From the NCBI GenBank assembly GCA_021298935.1, contig JAJTHR010000052.1, positions 1 through 19,809 of the forward strand: a stretch of 19,809 nucleotides of DNA. Direction: 5' to 3'. Positions 1-8,615 of this stretch are shown piece after piece. Each line of letters starts with the position of its first letter. Within the stretch, counting starts at the first letter, position 1. This DNA comes from Parachlamydia sp. (GTDB lineage Bacteria > Chlamydiota > Chlamydiia > Chlamydiales > Parachlamydiaceae). Below the pieces are notes generated by a model. That model was given only the letters and a program-made list of their open reading frames with translations, was not told the DNA's origin and did no database searches. Made by a program: the position numbers and the translations under genes.

Positions 1-365
1 AATTTTTCATCGGCATCTTTTGCGTCCCAGCTCATTGCTCGATCTTGCAAACTTATCCAAGTTTGCTGCGATCTCCGCAATGTACTGGGACATAAAATCT
101 CGCCGCCAAAAATTTAAGAACCTACCCGCGCGCGGTATACCTGGTGACCGATATGCTATATATTTCGTACTGCAATTTGGCAATTACCGGTTCATTGAAT
201 GGATTAGTTGCTTTGTGGGATACGAAGGGGGGGACGATCAAGCAAACAATTCCCTTACCTCTTCAGTGCATCCATCAAATCACATTCGATCAGGAAAATC
301 AGCTTGCCATCACCCAATTTGACGAGTCAGGCAAAAGCACGACTTACCTGATTACGATTGAATAA
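1..365 (+). pseudogene. 3' end of a broken WD40-repeat protein gene
   Basis: The window opens inside a coding remnant. From about 96 to 365 one frame gives a clear WD40 blade end (residues like TGSLNGLVALWDT, with the Trp-Asp pair) followed by a last strand and a stop at 363-365. Upstream, a different frame (from base 1) is open and reads IQV-CC-DLRN, which looks like a damaged preceding WD40 repeat end, and then stops at 115-117. The two frames meet around an A5 run at 108-112, where a single-base slip would join them; a third frame is also open but looks unlike WD40. I therefore read this as a frameshifted gene rather than a 73-residue protein starting at 144, for which I see no ribosome binding site. 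WD40 beta-propellers act as protein-interaction platforms. The 5' part lies outside the window. A sequencing error could also explain the shift. Confidence 0.5.
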
Positions 366-753
366 TATCGTCGACTATAGACTTATTTACCGCTTCAAAT
401 TCATTATAAAGCTGCTGGATATGGGGAAAAGCAATTCCTTGAACATATTTGTCTTTAAGATTAGGCATATTTATCATTATACCAATTACTTCAAAAGTAG
501 CCAGCACGTTTGAGAAGGGTTTAAGTTGTTCGTTGACTGCTCCCATCATTTTATGAAAAAATTGCGAGGTTCTCTCATCTAGATGACTTAAAGGGGCCTG
601 CTTCGAGGTGACATACTTTTCCACAAAAGCATGTGGTCCAAGTCTTCCGGCTTGAGAAATTGTTTGAAGGAGTTCCATTGTCGCATTTTTAACAGTATTC
701 CCCAGCGCCTGCTCAGAATAAGCTTGTAGACTCGTAGAATTTAAAACTTGCAT
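352..753 (-). CDS. Hypothetical protein, 133 aa
   Basis: An open frame of 133 codons with an ATG preceded at a good distance by a GGAG ribosome binding site (just above 753), so the start is well supported. I do not recognise the family. The protein looks helical and soluble: no signal peptide or membrane span, with several amphipathic stretches (around residues 10-35, 60-100 and 105-130). Its 3' end overlaps the end of the WD40 remnant by 14 bases, tail to tail. The composition is AT-rich compared with the gcv operon, fitting accessory DNA. It is not part of an evident operon; the next gene upstream is divergent. Confidence 0.6.
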   Translation of the reverse strand: MQVLNSTSLQAYSEQALGNTVKNATMELLQTISQAGRLGPHAFVEKYVTSKQAPLSHLDERTSQFFHKMMGAVNEQLKPFSNVLATFEVIGIMINMPNLKDKYVQGIAFPHIQQLYNEFEAVNKSIVDDIIQS

Positions 754-818
754 TTATTTCTCCAAAAAATTATTAATTATAAATAAATTTTAATATGTAG
801 TACATTTTTTTTCAAGAT

Positions 819-1178
819 ATGTTTTATTACATCAATTTAACAATCTTTTTTCTAGTAATTTCTGTAATTTTTATTTATTGCATAAAAAAATCTAGAATCA
901 GATTTCCTAAGCATTATAAAAAGACTTTCTTTCATGGTTTTAAAGAAAAAATGTGGATGACGGTTGGGCTTGGCCTCACCTTTTTTACGTTATATTTTCT
1001 AATGACGTTAGGTTTGAGTGTCTGGCTTGAAAGCACACACAAAGCAGCTCTCTTCTCAATGGCCCACTCCTCTCCTTTAGAATTTATTTATATGGGTCTT
1101 TTTTTATTTGCGACTCTCTCTTTATGCATTTATATTGTGCGGCTTATCATTAAATTCATTTACCTATTCCCCAATTAA
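819..1178 (+). CDS. Small integral membrane protein, three predicted helices
   Basis: This 119-residue frame is strongly hydrophobic in three blocks: about residues 3-21, 48-70 and 85-113. The first is followed by a run of Lys/Arg (CIKKSRIRFPKHYKK), which by the positive-inside rule puts that loop in the cytoplasm. I recognise no family. The start ATG at 819 has no strong ribosome binding site, but no better start lies downstream. It is divergent from the 133-aa gene across a 65-base AT-rich gap that probably holds both promoters, and its last 15 bases overlap the end of gcvPB on the other strand. Low GC fits accessory DNA. Confidence 0.6.
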   Translation: MFYYINLTIFFLVISVIFIYCIKKSRIRFPKHYKKTFFHGFKEKMWMTVGLGLTFFTLYFLMTLGLSVWLESTHKAALFSMAHSSPLEFIYMGLFLFATLSLCIYIVRLIIKFIYLFPN

Positions 1179-2597
1179 AAGGGGATGCTTTGCAGCGCGT
1201 ACTTCATCCAGGCGAGTCACTGGCATAGTATGAGGGGCTGTCTTCACTAACTCAGGAGAGTTTTGAATTTCAGCGACGATTTTTTGGAGGGTCTCCACAA
1301 AATAGTCAAGCGTAGCTAAAGATTCGCTTTCTGTGGGTTCTATCAGCAGGCACTCTTTAATAATGAGAGGAAAATAAACAGTCGGCGCATGAATTCCGTA
1401 ATCCAGCAACCGCTTGGCAATATCTAAAGCACGCACCCCCTTATCAACATAGTTATCGGCCTGCACGACAAATTCATGCATGCAAAATTGGGGAAAAGGA
1501 AGTGTAAACAAATGGCCTATCTTAAGTTTAAGATAGTTGGCATTTAGTACGGCCATTTCTGCAATGCGGCGCAAGCCAAAGTATCCATGCAGTCTGGCGT
1601 AAAGATAAGCGCGCAGGTAAATGAGAAAATTGCCATGAAATGCGGCCACTTGTCCAATAGATAAATTATCTTTCCACGCAACCCGGTAGCCTGCAGGGGT
1701 TCTTGTCACTCGCGGTATTGGAAGATAAGGAAGAAGCCGTTCATTGCAAAGAACGGGGCCCGATCCGGGCCCTCCCCCTCCATGAGGTGTAGAGAAGGTT
1801 TTGTGCAGGTTAATATGCATGACATCAAAACCCATGTCACCCGGGCGTGCCACATTTAATATCGAATTTAAATTGGCTCCATCGTAATAAAGAAATCCTC
1901 CCGCTTCATGCACAATTTGTGCAATCTCTTGAATCTGCGCGCTAAACAGTCCAAGGGTATTGGGGTTGGTAAGCATCAGACCGGCTGTGCGAGGAGAGAC
2001 GAGAGCCTTTAGCGCTTCGATATTTAAATCCCCTTCAGCATTAGTCGGAATGGAGAGAGTTTTAAAACCGCACATGGCGGCAGTTGCCGGGTTGGTGCCA
2101 TGGGCATTGTCAGGTATGAGCAGCTCCTTTCTTTCATGATCCCGTTGAGCCTGATGGTAGGCAGCAATCATTTGGATACCGGTGAACTCCCCTTGTGCGC
2201 CTGCATTGGGGGCAAGGGAGCCTCCGGCCATGCCGAACAGGGAGCAGAGGAACTCGATCAGTTCAAAAATCACCTGTAAATTCCCCTGGACAGTCTCATC
2301 GGGCGCTAGCGGATGGGTTCTGGTAAATCCGGGCAAACCGGCGCACCATTCGTTGACCCTTGGATTCAACTTCATGGTACAGCTGCCAAGCGGGTAAAAA
2401 TTCGTATCGATTCCCATGTTTCGTTTCGCCAGCTGCGAAAAGTGGCGGGTTAAATCGATCTCCGACACCTCAGGCAATTGGAGGGGCGAAACACGTAATT
2501 TTTCATTTGGGGGCTGGAAGGCGGATAAACCAGGAAAGTCTGCCGGAAGGCTGTAGGCATGCTGATCTTCTTGGGATTTCTCAAAGATGGTTTGCAT
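1164..2597 (-). CDS. gcvPB: Glycine dehydrogenase (decarboxylating) subunit 2
   Basis: C-terminal half of the two-subunit P-protein. With GcvPA it decarboxylates glycine using PLP and passes the aminomethyl group to the lipoyl arm of GcvH. Visible signatures: the YPLGSCTMKLNP motif near residue 68; the stretch NAHGTNPATA; and the PLP lysine in NLHKTFSTPHGGGGPG, Lys266 counting from the start chosen here. At 477 aa it has the usual length for the subunit. An in-frame TTG at 2618 would add seven residues, but ATG 2597 has a GAGGG ribosome binding site just upstream, so I prefer it. It overlaps the end of gcvPA by 17 bases, implying translational coupling. It is the last gene of the gcv operon, and its tail overlaps the convergent membrane protein gene by 15 bases. 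Confidence 0.95.
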   Translation of the reverse strand: MQTIFEKSQEDQHAYSLPADFPGLSAFQPPNEKLRVSPLQLPEVSEIDLTRHFSQLAKRNMGIDTNFYPLGSCTMKLNPRVNEWCAGLPGFTRTHPLAPDETVQGNLQVIFELIEFLCSLFGMAGGSLAPNAGAQGEFTGIQMIAAYHQAQRDHERKELLIPDNAHGTNPATAAMCGFKTLSIPTNAEGDLNIEALKALVSPRTAGLMLTNPNTLGLFSAQIQEIAQIVHEAGGFLYYDGANLNSILNVARPGDMGFDVMHINLHKTFSTPHGGGGPGSGPVLCNERLLPYLPIPRVTRTPAGYRVAWKDNLSIGQVAAFHGNFLIYLRAYLYARLHGYFGLRRIAEMAVLNANYLKLKIGHLFTLPFPQFCMHEFVVQADNYVDKGVRALDIAKRLLDYGIHAPTVYFPLIIKECLLIEPTESESLATLDYFVETLQKIVAEIQNSPELVKTAPHTMPVTRLDEVRAAKHPLLIGE

Positions 2598-3930
2598 ACA
2601 CCCTCTTGGCTGTTTCAATGTAGCGGTCCAGCTGGGACTGATTTTTTGTTTCTGTCACGGCAGTAAGCACATGGGTGGAAAGATGAGGAAAAAAACGGCT
2701 TAAAGACACGCCCGGTTCGATCCCCGCTTTCCTAAATACGGGAAGCACCTCATCAAGGGGACGTTTAAAATCAATGACAAATTCATTAAATACCGGCTGG
2801 CTGCTCCACAATTGCAAATCAGGAATCGTTTCAAGATGCTTTTGCAAATAGGCGGCTCTCTGATAATTCGCACAGGCAAGCTTATGCAGCCCTTTTTTTC
2901 CATACCATAGCAGCGTGGCTAAACTCGCCAGAGCAGCAAGAGCCTGATTCGTGCAAATATTGGATGTCGCCTTCTCTCGTCGTATGTGCTGCTCCCGCGC
3001 TTGCAGCGTCAATACATATCCCCTCCTCCCTTCCGTGTCGAGAGTTTCCCCAACAATGCGGCCCGGTAGCTGGCGTATCAACTCTTTGCGGCAAGCCATG
3101 TAGCCAGCGTAAGGTCCGCCAAAACCTAAATGCAATCCGAAAGGCTGGCAATCCCCGACTGCAATATCGGCCTCTTGTTCGGCTGCGGAAGAAAAAAGGG
3201 CGTACGACAGCGGGTCGGCGCATTGGATCAGAAGCGCCCCTTTTTCATGAGCCAGCTTTGCAACGCGCTTTCCCTCTTCAAGAGAGCCAAAAAAGTTAGG
3301 CGACTGGATCAAAACAGCGGCTACATCACTACCAAGCCGACTTTCTAATTCCTCTTCATTTAATCTGCCTCCTGGCAAATAGGAAACAAGTTCAATTTCG
3401 GCCGGCTGATTTTTTAAGTATTGTTTAATCACCCCCAGATAATGGGGATGGATATTTTCTGCCACCAGTACTTTTTGCTTTTTTTGATAACGGATAGCCA
3501 TTAATAGCGCTTCGGCGCAGGCGGATGCCCCATCATAGACAGAGGCATTTGCTGCATCCAAACCAGTCAGCCTGCAGATGGCAGTCTGAAACTCAAAGAT
3601 GATTTGCAGCATTCCTTGCGATGCTTCAGCCTGATAGGGTGTGTAGGAAGTCAAAAATTCAGATTTGGCGCAAATCGCAGCCGTTAGGGCCGGTTGATGG
3701 TGTTCAAAAGCGCCTGCTCCCAGGTAATTATCAAAATCGGGAAAGGTATTTTTGGCTGCCAGTTCCTCCATCCATCGCATTCCTTCATATTCCGAAAGGC
3801 CATCATCCACTGAAGGCGGGGGCAGAGCCAGGCTGGCAGGAATTGCTTTAAAAAGCTCGCTAATGTCACGGATATTTAAAGCCGCCAGCATGGCCATGAT
3901 TTGCGGTGCTTTGTTAGAAATAAAATCCAC
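2581..3930 (-). CDS. gcvPA: Glycine dehydrogenase (decarboxylating) subunit 1
   Basis: N-terminal half of the split P-protein of the glycine cleavage system, 449 aa, normal for the family. Characteristic stretches include YDGASACAEA near residue 130, GFGGPYAGYMACRKE near 270, and the arginine-rich REQHIRREKATSNICTNQAL near 310-330. The start is a GTG at 3930 directly abutting the gcvH stop codon with no spacer; the N-terminus it gives (DFISNK..QIMAMLAALNI) matches the expected beginning of the family better than the internal ATGs at codons 12 and 14. Without a spacer its translation probably depends on ribosomes finishing gcvH. It forms the alpha2beta2 P-protein with GcvPB. The split form is typical of many bacteria, in contrast to the fused E. 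coli GcvP. Confidence 0.94.
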   Translation of the reverse strand: MDFISNKAPQIMAMLAALNIRDISELFKAIPASLALPPPSVDDGLSEYEGMRWMEELAAKNTFPDFDNYLGAGAFEHHQPALTAAICAKSEFLTSYTPYQAEASQGMLQIIFEFQTAICRLTGLDAANASVYDGASACAEALLMAIRYQKKQKVLVAENIHPHYLGVIKQYLKNQPAEIELVSYLPGGRLNEEELESRLGSDVAAVLIQSPNFFGSLEEGKRVAKLAHEKGALLIQCADPLSYALFSSAAEQEADIAVGDCQPFGLHLGFGGPYAGYMACRKELIRQLPGRIVGETLDTEGRRGYVLTLQAREQHIRREKATSNICTNQALAALASLATLLWYGKKGLHKLACANYQRAAYLQKHLETIPDLQLWSSQPVFNEFVIDFKRPLDEVLPVFRKAGIEPGVSLSRFFPHLSTHVLTAVTETKNQSQLDRYIETAKRVYANHL

Positions 3931-4299
3931 TTATGCACCATTTAAGAGGGCTTGGTAGGCCCCCTCATCCATCAAAAGATCCAGCTCAGAGGGGTTGGTC
4001 ATCTTAATTTTGGCAATCCATCCCTCTTTTTGGGGCGCTTGATTGACAAGTTCCGGCTTTTCTACAAGCACGCTGTTCACTTCAATGACTTCTCCGCTGA
4101 TTGGTGCGTAGACATCTGCTGCCGCTTTGGTGGATTCGAGCACTGCAATCTCTTCGCTGGCCTTTATTTTTTTACCAACAGTCGGCAATTCGACATAGAC
4201 AATGTCGCCAAGCTCTTTTTGCGCATACAAGGTGATTCCCATGCGGGCTTCGGCTTCATTTTCCATTTCAATCCATTCGTGCGAGTCTGTAAATTTCAT
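3931..4299 (-). CDS. gcvH: Glycine cleavage system H protein
   Basis: Small lipoyl carrier (122 aa) that shuttles the aminomethyl group between P-, T- and L-proteins. The lipoylation site is in VLESTKAAADVYAP, with Lys58 as the modified residue; the DSHEW motif at the N-terminus and the GEVIEVN strand after the lipoyl hairpin are also typical. ATG 4299 has an AAGGA ribosome binding site seven bases upstream. It lies 44 bases after gcvT and abuts gcvPA. Pathogenic chlamydiae keep a gcvH although most of the pathway is gone, so its presence in a complete operon here fits an environmental chlamydia. Lipoate attachment could be done by the ligase at 9801-10523. Confidence 0.96.
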   Translation of the reverse strand: MKFTDSHEWIEMENEAEARMGITLYAQKELGDIVYVELPTVGKKIKASEEIAVLESTKAAADVYAPISGEVIEVNSVLVEKPELVNQAPQKEGWIAKIKMTNPSELDLLMDEGAYQALLNGA

Positions 4300-4343
4300 T
4301 GCTTTTTCCTTAAACCTGAGTTTTGAGTTTCTCTGCCTGAAAT

Positions 4344-5399
4344 TCAGGTTATAAACGGTAAATCAGCCACTTCAGAGCGGCACCTTGTTTGCCTGATTTC
4401 AATTTCAACGCTTTCGCCCGTCTGCAAAGGAGTATGAGACAGAATTAAAGCGATCGGTGCTTTTAATGTAGGGGAAAAGGATCCCGATGTCACAATGCCT
4501 ATGGGCTCCCCCTCTCGAAGTACACTAAAACCCTGCCTGGGAATTCCGGGTTCCTTCATTTTAATGCCATAAGCATTCCTTTTCAAAGAATTATTTTCCC
4601 ATTCTATCAAAGCCTCTTTACCCAAAAAATCTTTGTCCCATTTGATAGTCCATGCCGAAACGCTTTCATTCGCTTTGATCTCATCAGAAAGCTCATGGCC
4701 ATAAAGAGCAAATCCCATTTCCAAACGGAGGGTATCGCGCGCTCCAAGGCCTGCAGGTTGGATGCCAAGCGGCTCCCCTTGCATCAATAGACGGTTCCAC
4801 AGCTCTTTTATCACATCGCTTTTGGCATAAAGTTCATATCCCCCGGCTCCTGTGTAACCCGTCGTAGAAATGTAAACCCCTTTTTCTTCCAACCAATGCA
4901 TGGGTTTTAAGGAAACAGCTTCTGTGAAGAATTTTGCGATCAAAGAAGTTGCCAAGGGACCTTGCAAAGCCAAAATGCCGCTATGTTCGAAGTCAGGCAC
5001 AATTTCGACATCCCACCCATCAGCTTGCTCAAGGAGGTGGTTAAAATCTTTTTGACGATTGCTGGCATTGGCGATGACATGGAAATGCTCGGAATCCCGG
5101 CGATAGACGATGACATCATCAATGCAGGTTCCATCCTGCCGGCACCATACTGTATAGGTGGCTGTATAATTTTTTTTACCTGCAATCTGGTTTGTGGACA
5201 CATAATCCAGGAAGGCTTCAGCTTCTCGACCGTGGATATGAATCGGCCCCATATGGGAGACGTCAAAGAGTCCCACCTGATTACGTACGGCATGGTGCTC
5301 AGAAATAATTCCAGCGTATTGAATGGGCATTTCCCAGCCGCTAAAATCGGCCATTTTCGCCCCCAAGGCCACATGCGTCTCATATAAAAATGTCTTCAT
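4344..5399 (-). CDS. gcvT: Aminomethyltransferase (glycine cleavage T protein)
   Basis: T protein, 351 aa: releases ammonia from the aminomethyl-lipoyl arm of GcvH and makes 5,10-methylene-tetrahydrofolate. The N-terminus (YETHVALGAKM, FSGWEMPIQY) is nearly diagnostic, followed by GLFDVSHMG near residue 43 and CIDDVIVYR near residue 92, which holds the conserved folate-site aspartate. It ends with the usual glycine-cleavage T C-terminal barrel (GIVTSGSFSPTL). It is the first gene of the operon gcvT-gcvH-gcvPA-gcvPB. The ATG at 5399 gives the expected N-terminus, though no good Shine-Dalgarno is visible, so expression may be modest. I see no glycine riboswitch in the 122-base leader. Confidence 0.95.
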   Translation of the reverse strand: MKTFLYETHVALGAKMADFSGWEMPIQYAGIISEHHAVRNQVGLFDVSHMGPIHIHGREAEAFLDYVSTNQIAGKKNYTATYTVWCRQDGTCIDDVIVYRRDSEHFHVIANASNRQKDFNHLLEQADGWDVEIVPDFEHSGILALQGPLATSLIAKFFTEAVSLKPMHWLEEKGVYISTTGYTGAGGYELYAKSDVIKELWNRLLMQGEPLGIQPAGLGARDTLRLEMGFALYGHELSDEIKANESVSAWTIKWDKDFLGKEALIEWENNSLKRNAYGIKMKEPGIPRQGFSVLREGEPIGIVTSGSFSPTLKAPIALILSHTPLQTGESVEIEIRQTRCRSEVADLPFIT

Positions 5400-5470
5400 A
5401 ATGATGCAAACTAGCGAAAAAGGATGTAGAAAGCTACAAAAATTTTTAGTCGATGGATCTCATCAAACAG

Positions 5471-5508
5471 ACTACCACAGGGCCAACAGAAAGGGGGCTC
5501 GTGGTAGT
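5471..5508 (-). terminator. Inverted repeat after the CBM9-like gene, possible terminator
   Basis: ACTACCAC at 5471-5478 and GTGGTAGT at 5501-5508 form a perfect 8-bp stem, with partial pairing of the GC-rich loop arms (GGGCC and GGGCTC). It lies 13 bases past the stop of the gene at 5522-6157 and before gcvT, so it could end transcription of the PpiD/CBM9 pair. The T tract on the minus strand is poor, so it may be a factor-dependent end or simply an mRNA structure. Confidence 0.35.
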
Positions 5509-5521
5509 TAAATGAGGTGCG

Positions 5522-6157
5522 TCATTTCGGGGTGAGTAGTAATGAAGCCCATAAAGAGGGTTGCTGTTCAATTTGGAAATCTTTTGACACGGCAGAAAAG
5601 TGCTGTGGAGCGCCTCCTGCACGGTTGATGCGGTAAGTAAAACCTAAGCGATTGAATTGGCTGGGATCGTAGCCATGCAGGCAGGATGCCGGAATAAATA
5701 AATGCATTTCATAGGAATCCCTTTTTTTCTTGGTTTCACTTTTTAAAGTTTGCGCGTCACATATAGGATGCCTGTCATCTGTACGAAAATGGGTCATCTC
5801 TCCGCACCAGTGCTCATCCACTGTTTCTGCCAAAAAGAAAAAATGGTGGCAAAAACGTGTATTGAAACCGGATGTTTTTACATCCCGCGTATCAATGAAT
5901 AGCTCGACGCTATCCCCTTTTTGGAGCTGGGGATAAGAAGAGCGTGAAGTCGGCTGATCCACTTCCACTAGAAAACGAAGACCCTCCTCATTCCATCCCA
6001 TGGCAATTGTTGCAAATGCTTTTTCATGGCAAAGCGCGCCCGTTTTGGGCAGCTCGAAATCTTTAGAAAGCCGCCCCTTCCCAGGAAGGTAGCGACAATC
6101 AGCTGAAAGAGCAAAAAATTCAACCGGTGCTAAAGAAAAAAGAGGGCTTTCAAACAT
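5522..6157 (-). CDS. CBM9/DOMON-like beta-sandwich protein
   Basis: A 211-aa protein with the arrangement of the carbohydrate-binding family 9-like fold: a strand with WNEEGLRFLVEV near residue 54, then GDSVELFIDTRD near residue 80, an HHFFFL strand near residue 104, a helix-poor middle, and a final strand reading RLGFTYRINRAGG near residue 170. These are typical of CBM9-like_1/DOMON domains, which bind sugars or haem; I cannot say what this one binds. No signal peptide is evident. It begins two bases after the stop of the SurA/PpiD-like gene, so the two are co-transcribed. Pathogenic chlamydiae have an uncharacterised gene (CT283) next to gcvH; homology with it is possible but untested. Family call by pattern only. 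Confidence 0.6.
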   Translation of the reverse strand: MFESPLFSLAPVEFFALSADCRYLPGKGRLSKDFELPKTGALCHEKAFATIAMGWNEEGLRFLVEVDQPTSRSSYPQLQKGDSVELFIDTRDVKTSGFNTRFCHHFFFLAETVDEHWCGEMTHFRTDDRHPICDAQTLKSETKKKRDSYEMHLFIPASCLHGYDPSQFNRLGFTYRINRAGGAPQHFSAVSKDFQIEQQPSLWASLLLTPK

Positions 6158-6159
6158 GC

Positions 6160-8511
6160 TTAAGGATTTAAACCCTCACTTTCATCAGGCGCCTGCAGAT
6201 ACTTTAGAGAAATGGCGTTTTTACTTTCAATTTTTTGTAAAACATCCGCCATCAAAGTTCGTTGCACTTCTTGCGAAAGAAGCTTCTGCGCCTGCCTTGT
6301 TTGTTCCGCAATTGCCACTTCTTTTTGCCCTGTCTCTTCTCCACGCCCAATAATGCGGTAAAAAGAGAGATCCCCATTGACCGGAGTCTGTACAACAGAC
6401 CATTCTCCGATAGGAAGCGCAAACGCCTCATTCAGATCAATACCGGAAGTATTTTCACGCCGTGTCAGGGTCACTGTCTCCTTATTCAGCAGCCACTGAT
6501 CCGAGGGCTGCTTTCTCGACTGCTTTTCATCTGCAATGTAGGCATGCCCTTCTTCAGGATGAGCTGTAATGATGCCTTTTACCTTTTCAACATAAGGAAC
6601 AAAACGAAGCGAGGCAAGCCTGTCATTGCTTAAGGACTCTGCATCCCCTTTTTTCAAACCATCCAGGACGTTTTTGAAATAGTGGGCGGCGACTTTGTCC
6701 TCTACCTGCTTGAATGTCTTCCATTCCTTTTTGTCATTTTGGAAGTCTTCAGGGTTTTGGGTGCGTAGCGCAATGTAAGCCTTTTCCAGCAAGCGGGCAC
6801 GCATCTTGTCTAGCGTGCCATCTTCCATGGCTTCTTCAAAAGTGAGAAGGGCAGGCACATCATCTCTTTCGATCACTTTGATGCGGTAATAGTCGCGATT
6901 GTTGGCGGTATAAGCCTGCAAAGAAGCGGGAACGGTTTCAAGATCTGCTCCATCCAATTTTTTCATCAGATCGCCTCTTTGCTCCTTTTTATCCAGTCCG
7001 TTAAAAGGAGTTTTTCCACCCTCTTGGCGCAAACCAAAAGTGCCCTTTTGGATAGGAGCCGCTGCCAATAGCTCGGATACCCATTCAGGATTCTCCTGCA
7101 CGATGGCTGACTTTGCAAATGCATCAACCTGGGCGCGCGTTTCACTATTCAATTCATCCAAGGCATCAAAGCGCTCTTGACGAGACAGGGCCTGTTTAGT
7201 TCCAAGCTCGGAAAACTGATTTTTTAGCGTTTCCCAATTTTTGTCTTCCACTTCAAAGTCCCATAATTTTTTAAGACCGATGCGCGCCTGAAGGCTTTTT
7301 AAATTGGCCGCCGTGTATTCAATCGTGTATTTTTTTTGTACAAGTTCAGGAAAGGTACGCTCCACTTCGGAAACGGAAAGAATGCGCTCAGGCAATCCTA
7401 AAGAATCCCTCTGAGAGCTGATGGCTTCCAGATAAATCTGATAGTTCTGCAAGCTTTTCTCATCGCCAAGACGCAAAGAGGCCGGCAAACGGTAAAGTTC
7501 TGCCGTGACACTTTCATGAGCATAATCCCCAAATTGTTTGAAAGGGAGCGTATCGACCAGGGCGGACTGCCCGGCATCCTGGAAATAACGGCGGAAAAGG
7601 AGAATTTGCCTCCACACTTTTACTGCCCGTGAACGATCCATATTCATGATGCGCAGCTGTTCGTTAAAATACTCTTCAGGGGATGCTACACCAATTGCGG
7701 GATTGTTTTTATTTTCCTGATAGCTGATTTGGGTATTGCGGATCAAATCGGCTAACGCTTCTTCTTTTGAAACGCTGTAACCTTGCCCTTCAGCAATAAT
7801 GGCAGAATTGATGATGAATTCGCTGGCCAGACGGGTAAAAGCCGGTGAAAACCAATCTTCAATCGTATGGTACCCAAAAAGGGAGAGATCCGTGCGATCC
7901 AATTGAGGGTCAGGGGTCAGCCACTGATACTGTCCCTCTTGATAGCGCAGCACTTGACGCAGCATGGCAGGCGTGAAGTGCCTTTGAGCCAGATACAATT
8001 GAATGCGGCTATTGAGAGCCGGGAGATCTGTCGCGTCCTGAGCTTTTTGCAGGGCTTGATAGTGAGCACTCATTTCAGGAAAAAAATTGTTCCATACATT
8101 TTGTACGTTTATGAAACGTGCTTGCGGATGGTTATAAAGCGTCGAACGTTTTTCCTTTTCAAAGCGCTGGTTGAGCCCGGTTCCCAGGTCTTCACGGTAA
8201 GCTTGTGCAAGCTGGGCAGCCAAACCTGTCTCGAATAAGTCTTTTTGGATCACACCATCATTCAAAAAGTTAGGGCCCCACGCCCCGCCATAAGCCTTTT
8301 TATCGGTTCCGTCAGTGGCAAGGAAAATGGCCATCTCATCTACATCGGCACGGGTCACTTCTCTTCCATCAATGGCTTTAAAAGCAAGCTGTTCCCTCCA
8401 TTGCGGCGAGCCAAGGGTGCTGTAGGTCCCGAAGAAAGAAAAGGAAACTACGATCACAAAAGTTATCACAACAAAAAAGTATTTTTGGTGTCTGCGAAAA
8501 AAATCAAGCAT
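6160..8511 (-). CDS. Membrane-anchored SurA/PpiD-like periplasmic folding factor
   Basis: About 783 aa. Residues about 5-30 form one strong membrane helix after a short basic N-terminus (FFRRHQKYFF), leaving the rest in the periplasm, the topology of PpiD. After the anchor comes a SurA-N-like segment (IDGREVTRADVDEM) and long charged helices with further chaperone-like repeats. The C-terminus (LNEAFALPIGEWSVVQTPVNG) resembles the end of a parvulin fold, but I cannot find a convincing complete rotamase domain, so it may act as a chaperone rather than an isomerase. A GTG at 8523 would extend it by four residues, but the GGAG ribosome binding site sits directly against that GTG and about 11 bases before ATG 8511, so I choose the ATG. 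It is first in a two-gene operon with the CBM9-like gene. Confidence 0.7.
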   Translation of the reverse strand: MLDFFRRHQKYFFVVITFVIVVSFSFFGTYSTLGSPQWREQLAFKAIDGREVTRADVDEMAIFLATDGTDKKAYGGAWGPNFLNDGVIQKDLFETGLAAQLAQAYREDLGTGLNQRFEKEKRSTLYNHPQARFINVQNVWNNFFPEMSAHYQALQKAQDATDLPALNSRIQLYLAQRHFTPAMLRQVLRYQEGQYQWLTPDPQLDRTDLSLFGYHTIEDWFSPAFTRLASEFIINSAIIAEGQGYSVSKEEALADLIRNTQISYQENKNNPAIGVASPEEYFNEQLRIMNMDRSRAVKVWRQILLFRRYFQDAGQSALVDTLPFKQFGDYAHESVTAELYRLPASLRLGDEKSLQNYQIYLEAISSQRDSLGLPERILSVSEVERTFPELVQKKYTIEYTAANLKSLQARIGLKKLWDFEVEDKNWETLKNQFSELGTKQALSRQERFDALDELNSETRAQVDAFAKSAIVQENPEWVSELLAAAPIQKGTFGLRQEGGKTPFNGLDKKEQRGDLMKKLDGADLETVPASLQAYTANNRDYYRIKVIERDDVPALLTFEEAMEDGTLDKMRARLLEKAYIALRTQNPEDFQNDKKEWKTFKQVEDKVAAHYFKNVLDGLKKGDAESLSNDRLASLRFVPYVEKVKGIITAHPEEGHAYIADEKQSRKQPSDQWLLNKETVTLTRRENTSGIDLNEAFALPIGEWSVVQTPVNGDLSFYRIIGRGEETGQKEVAIAEQTRQAQKLLSQEVQRTLMADVLQKIESKNAISLKYLQAPDESEGLNP

Positions 8512-8615
8512 GGGGTCTGTCACTCCAAATTTAATTGAGCTATTATCCTATCAAAAAGATTTTTTCCAATAAACCTCAATTTCATTTAACCTAAATTAAT
8601 ATAAATTGATTTTAC

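Noticed and set aside
20..322. 100-codon frame at the left edge
   Set aside because: The neighbouring frame has clear WD40 sequence over the same bases, while this one has no recognisable character.
2596..2618. TTG start giving a 484-aa GcvPB
   Set aside because: ATG 2597 has a GAGGG ribosome site at proper spacing; the TTG has none and only adds seven residues coded inside gcvPA.
3952..4326. 124-codon open frame opposite gcvH and similar antisense frames inside gcvPA, gcvPB and gcvT
   Set aside because: They mirror strong genes, lack ribosome sites and have no family resemblance, so they are shadows of the coding strand.
5400..5521. Glycine riboswitch before gcvT
   Set aside because: The leader holds two small stems (5425-5438 and 5471-5508) but none of the conserved glycine-aptamer architecture that I can recognise, and it is too short for the usual tandem form.
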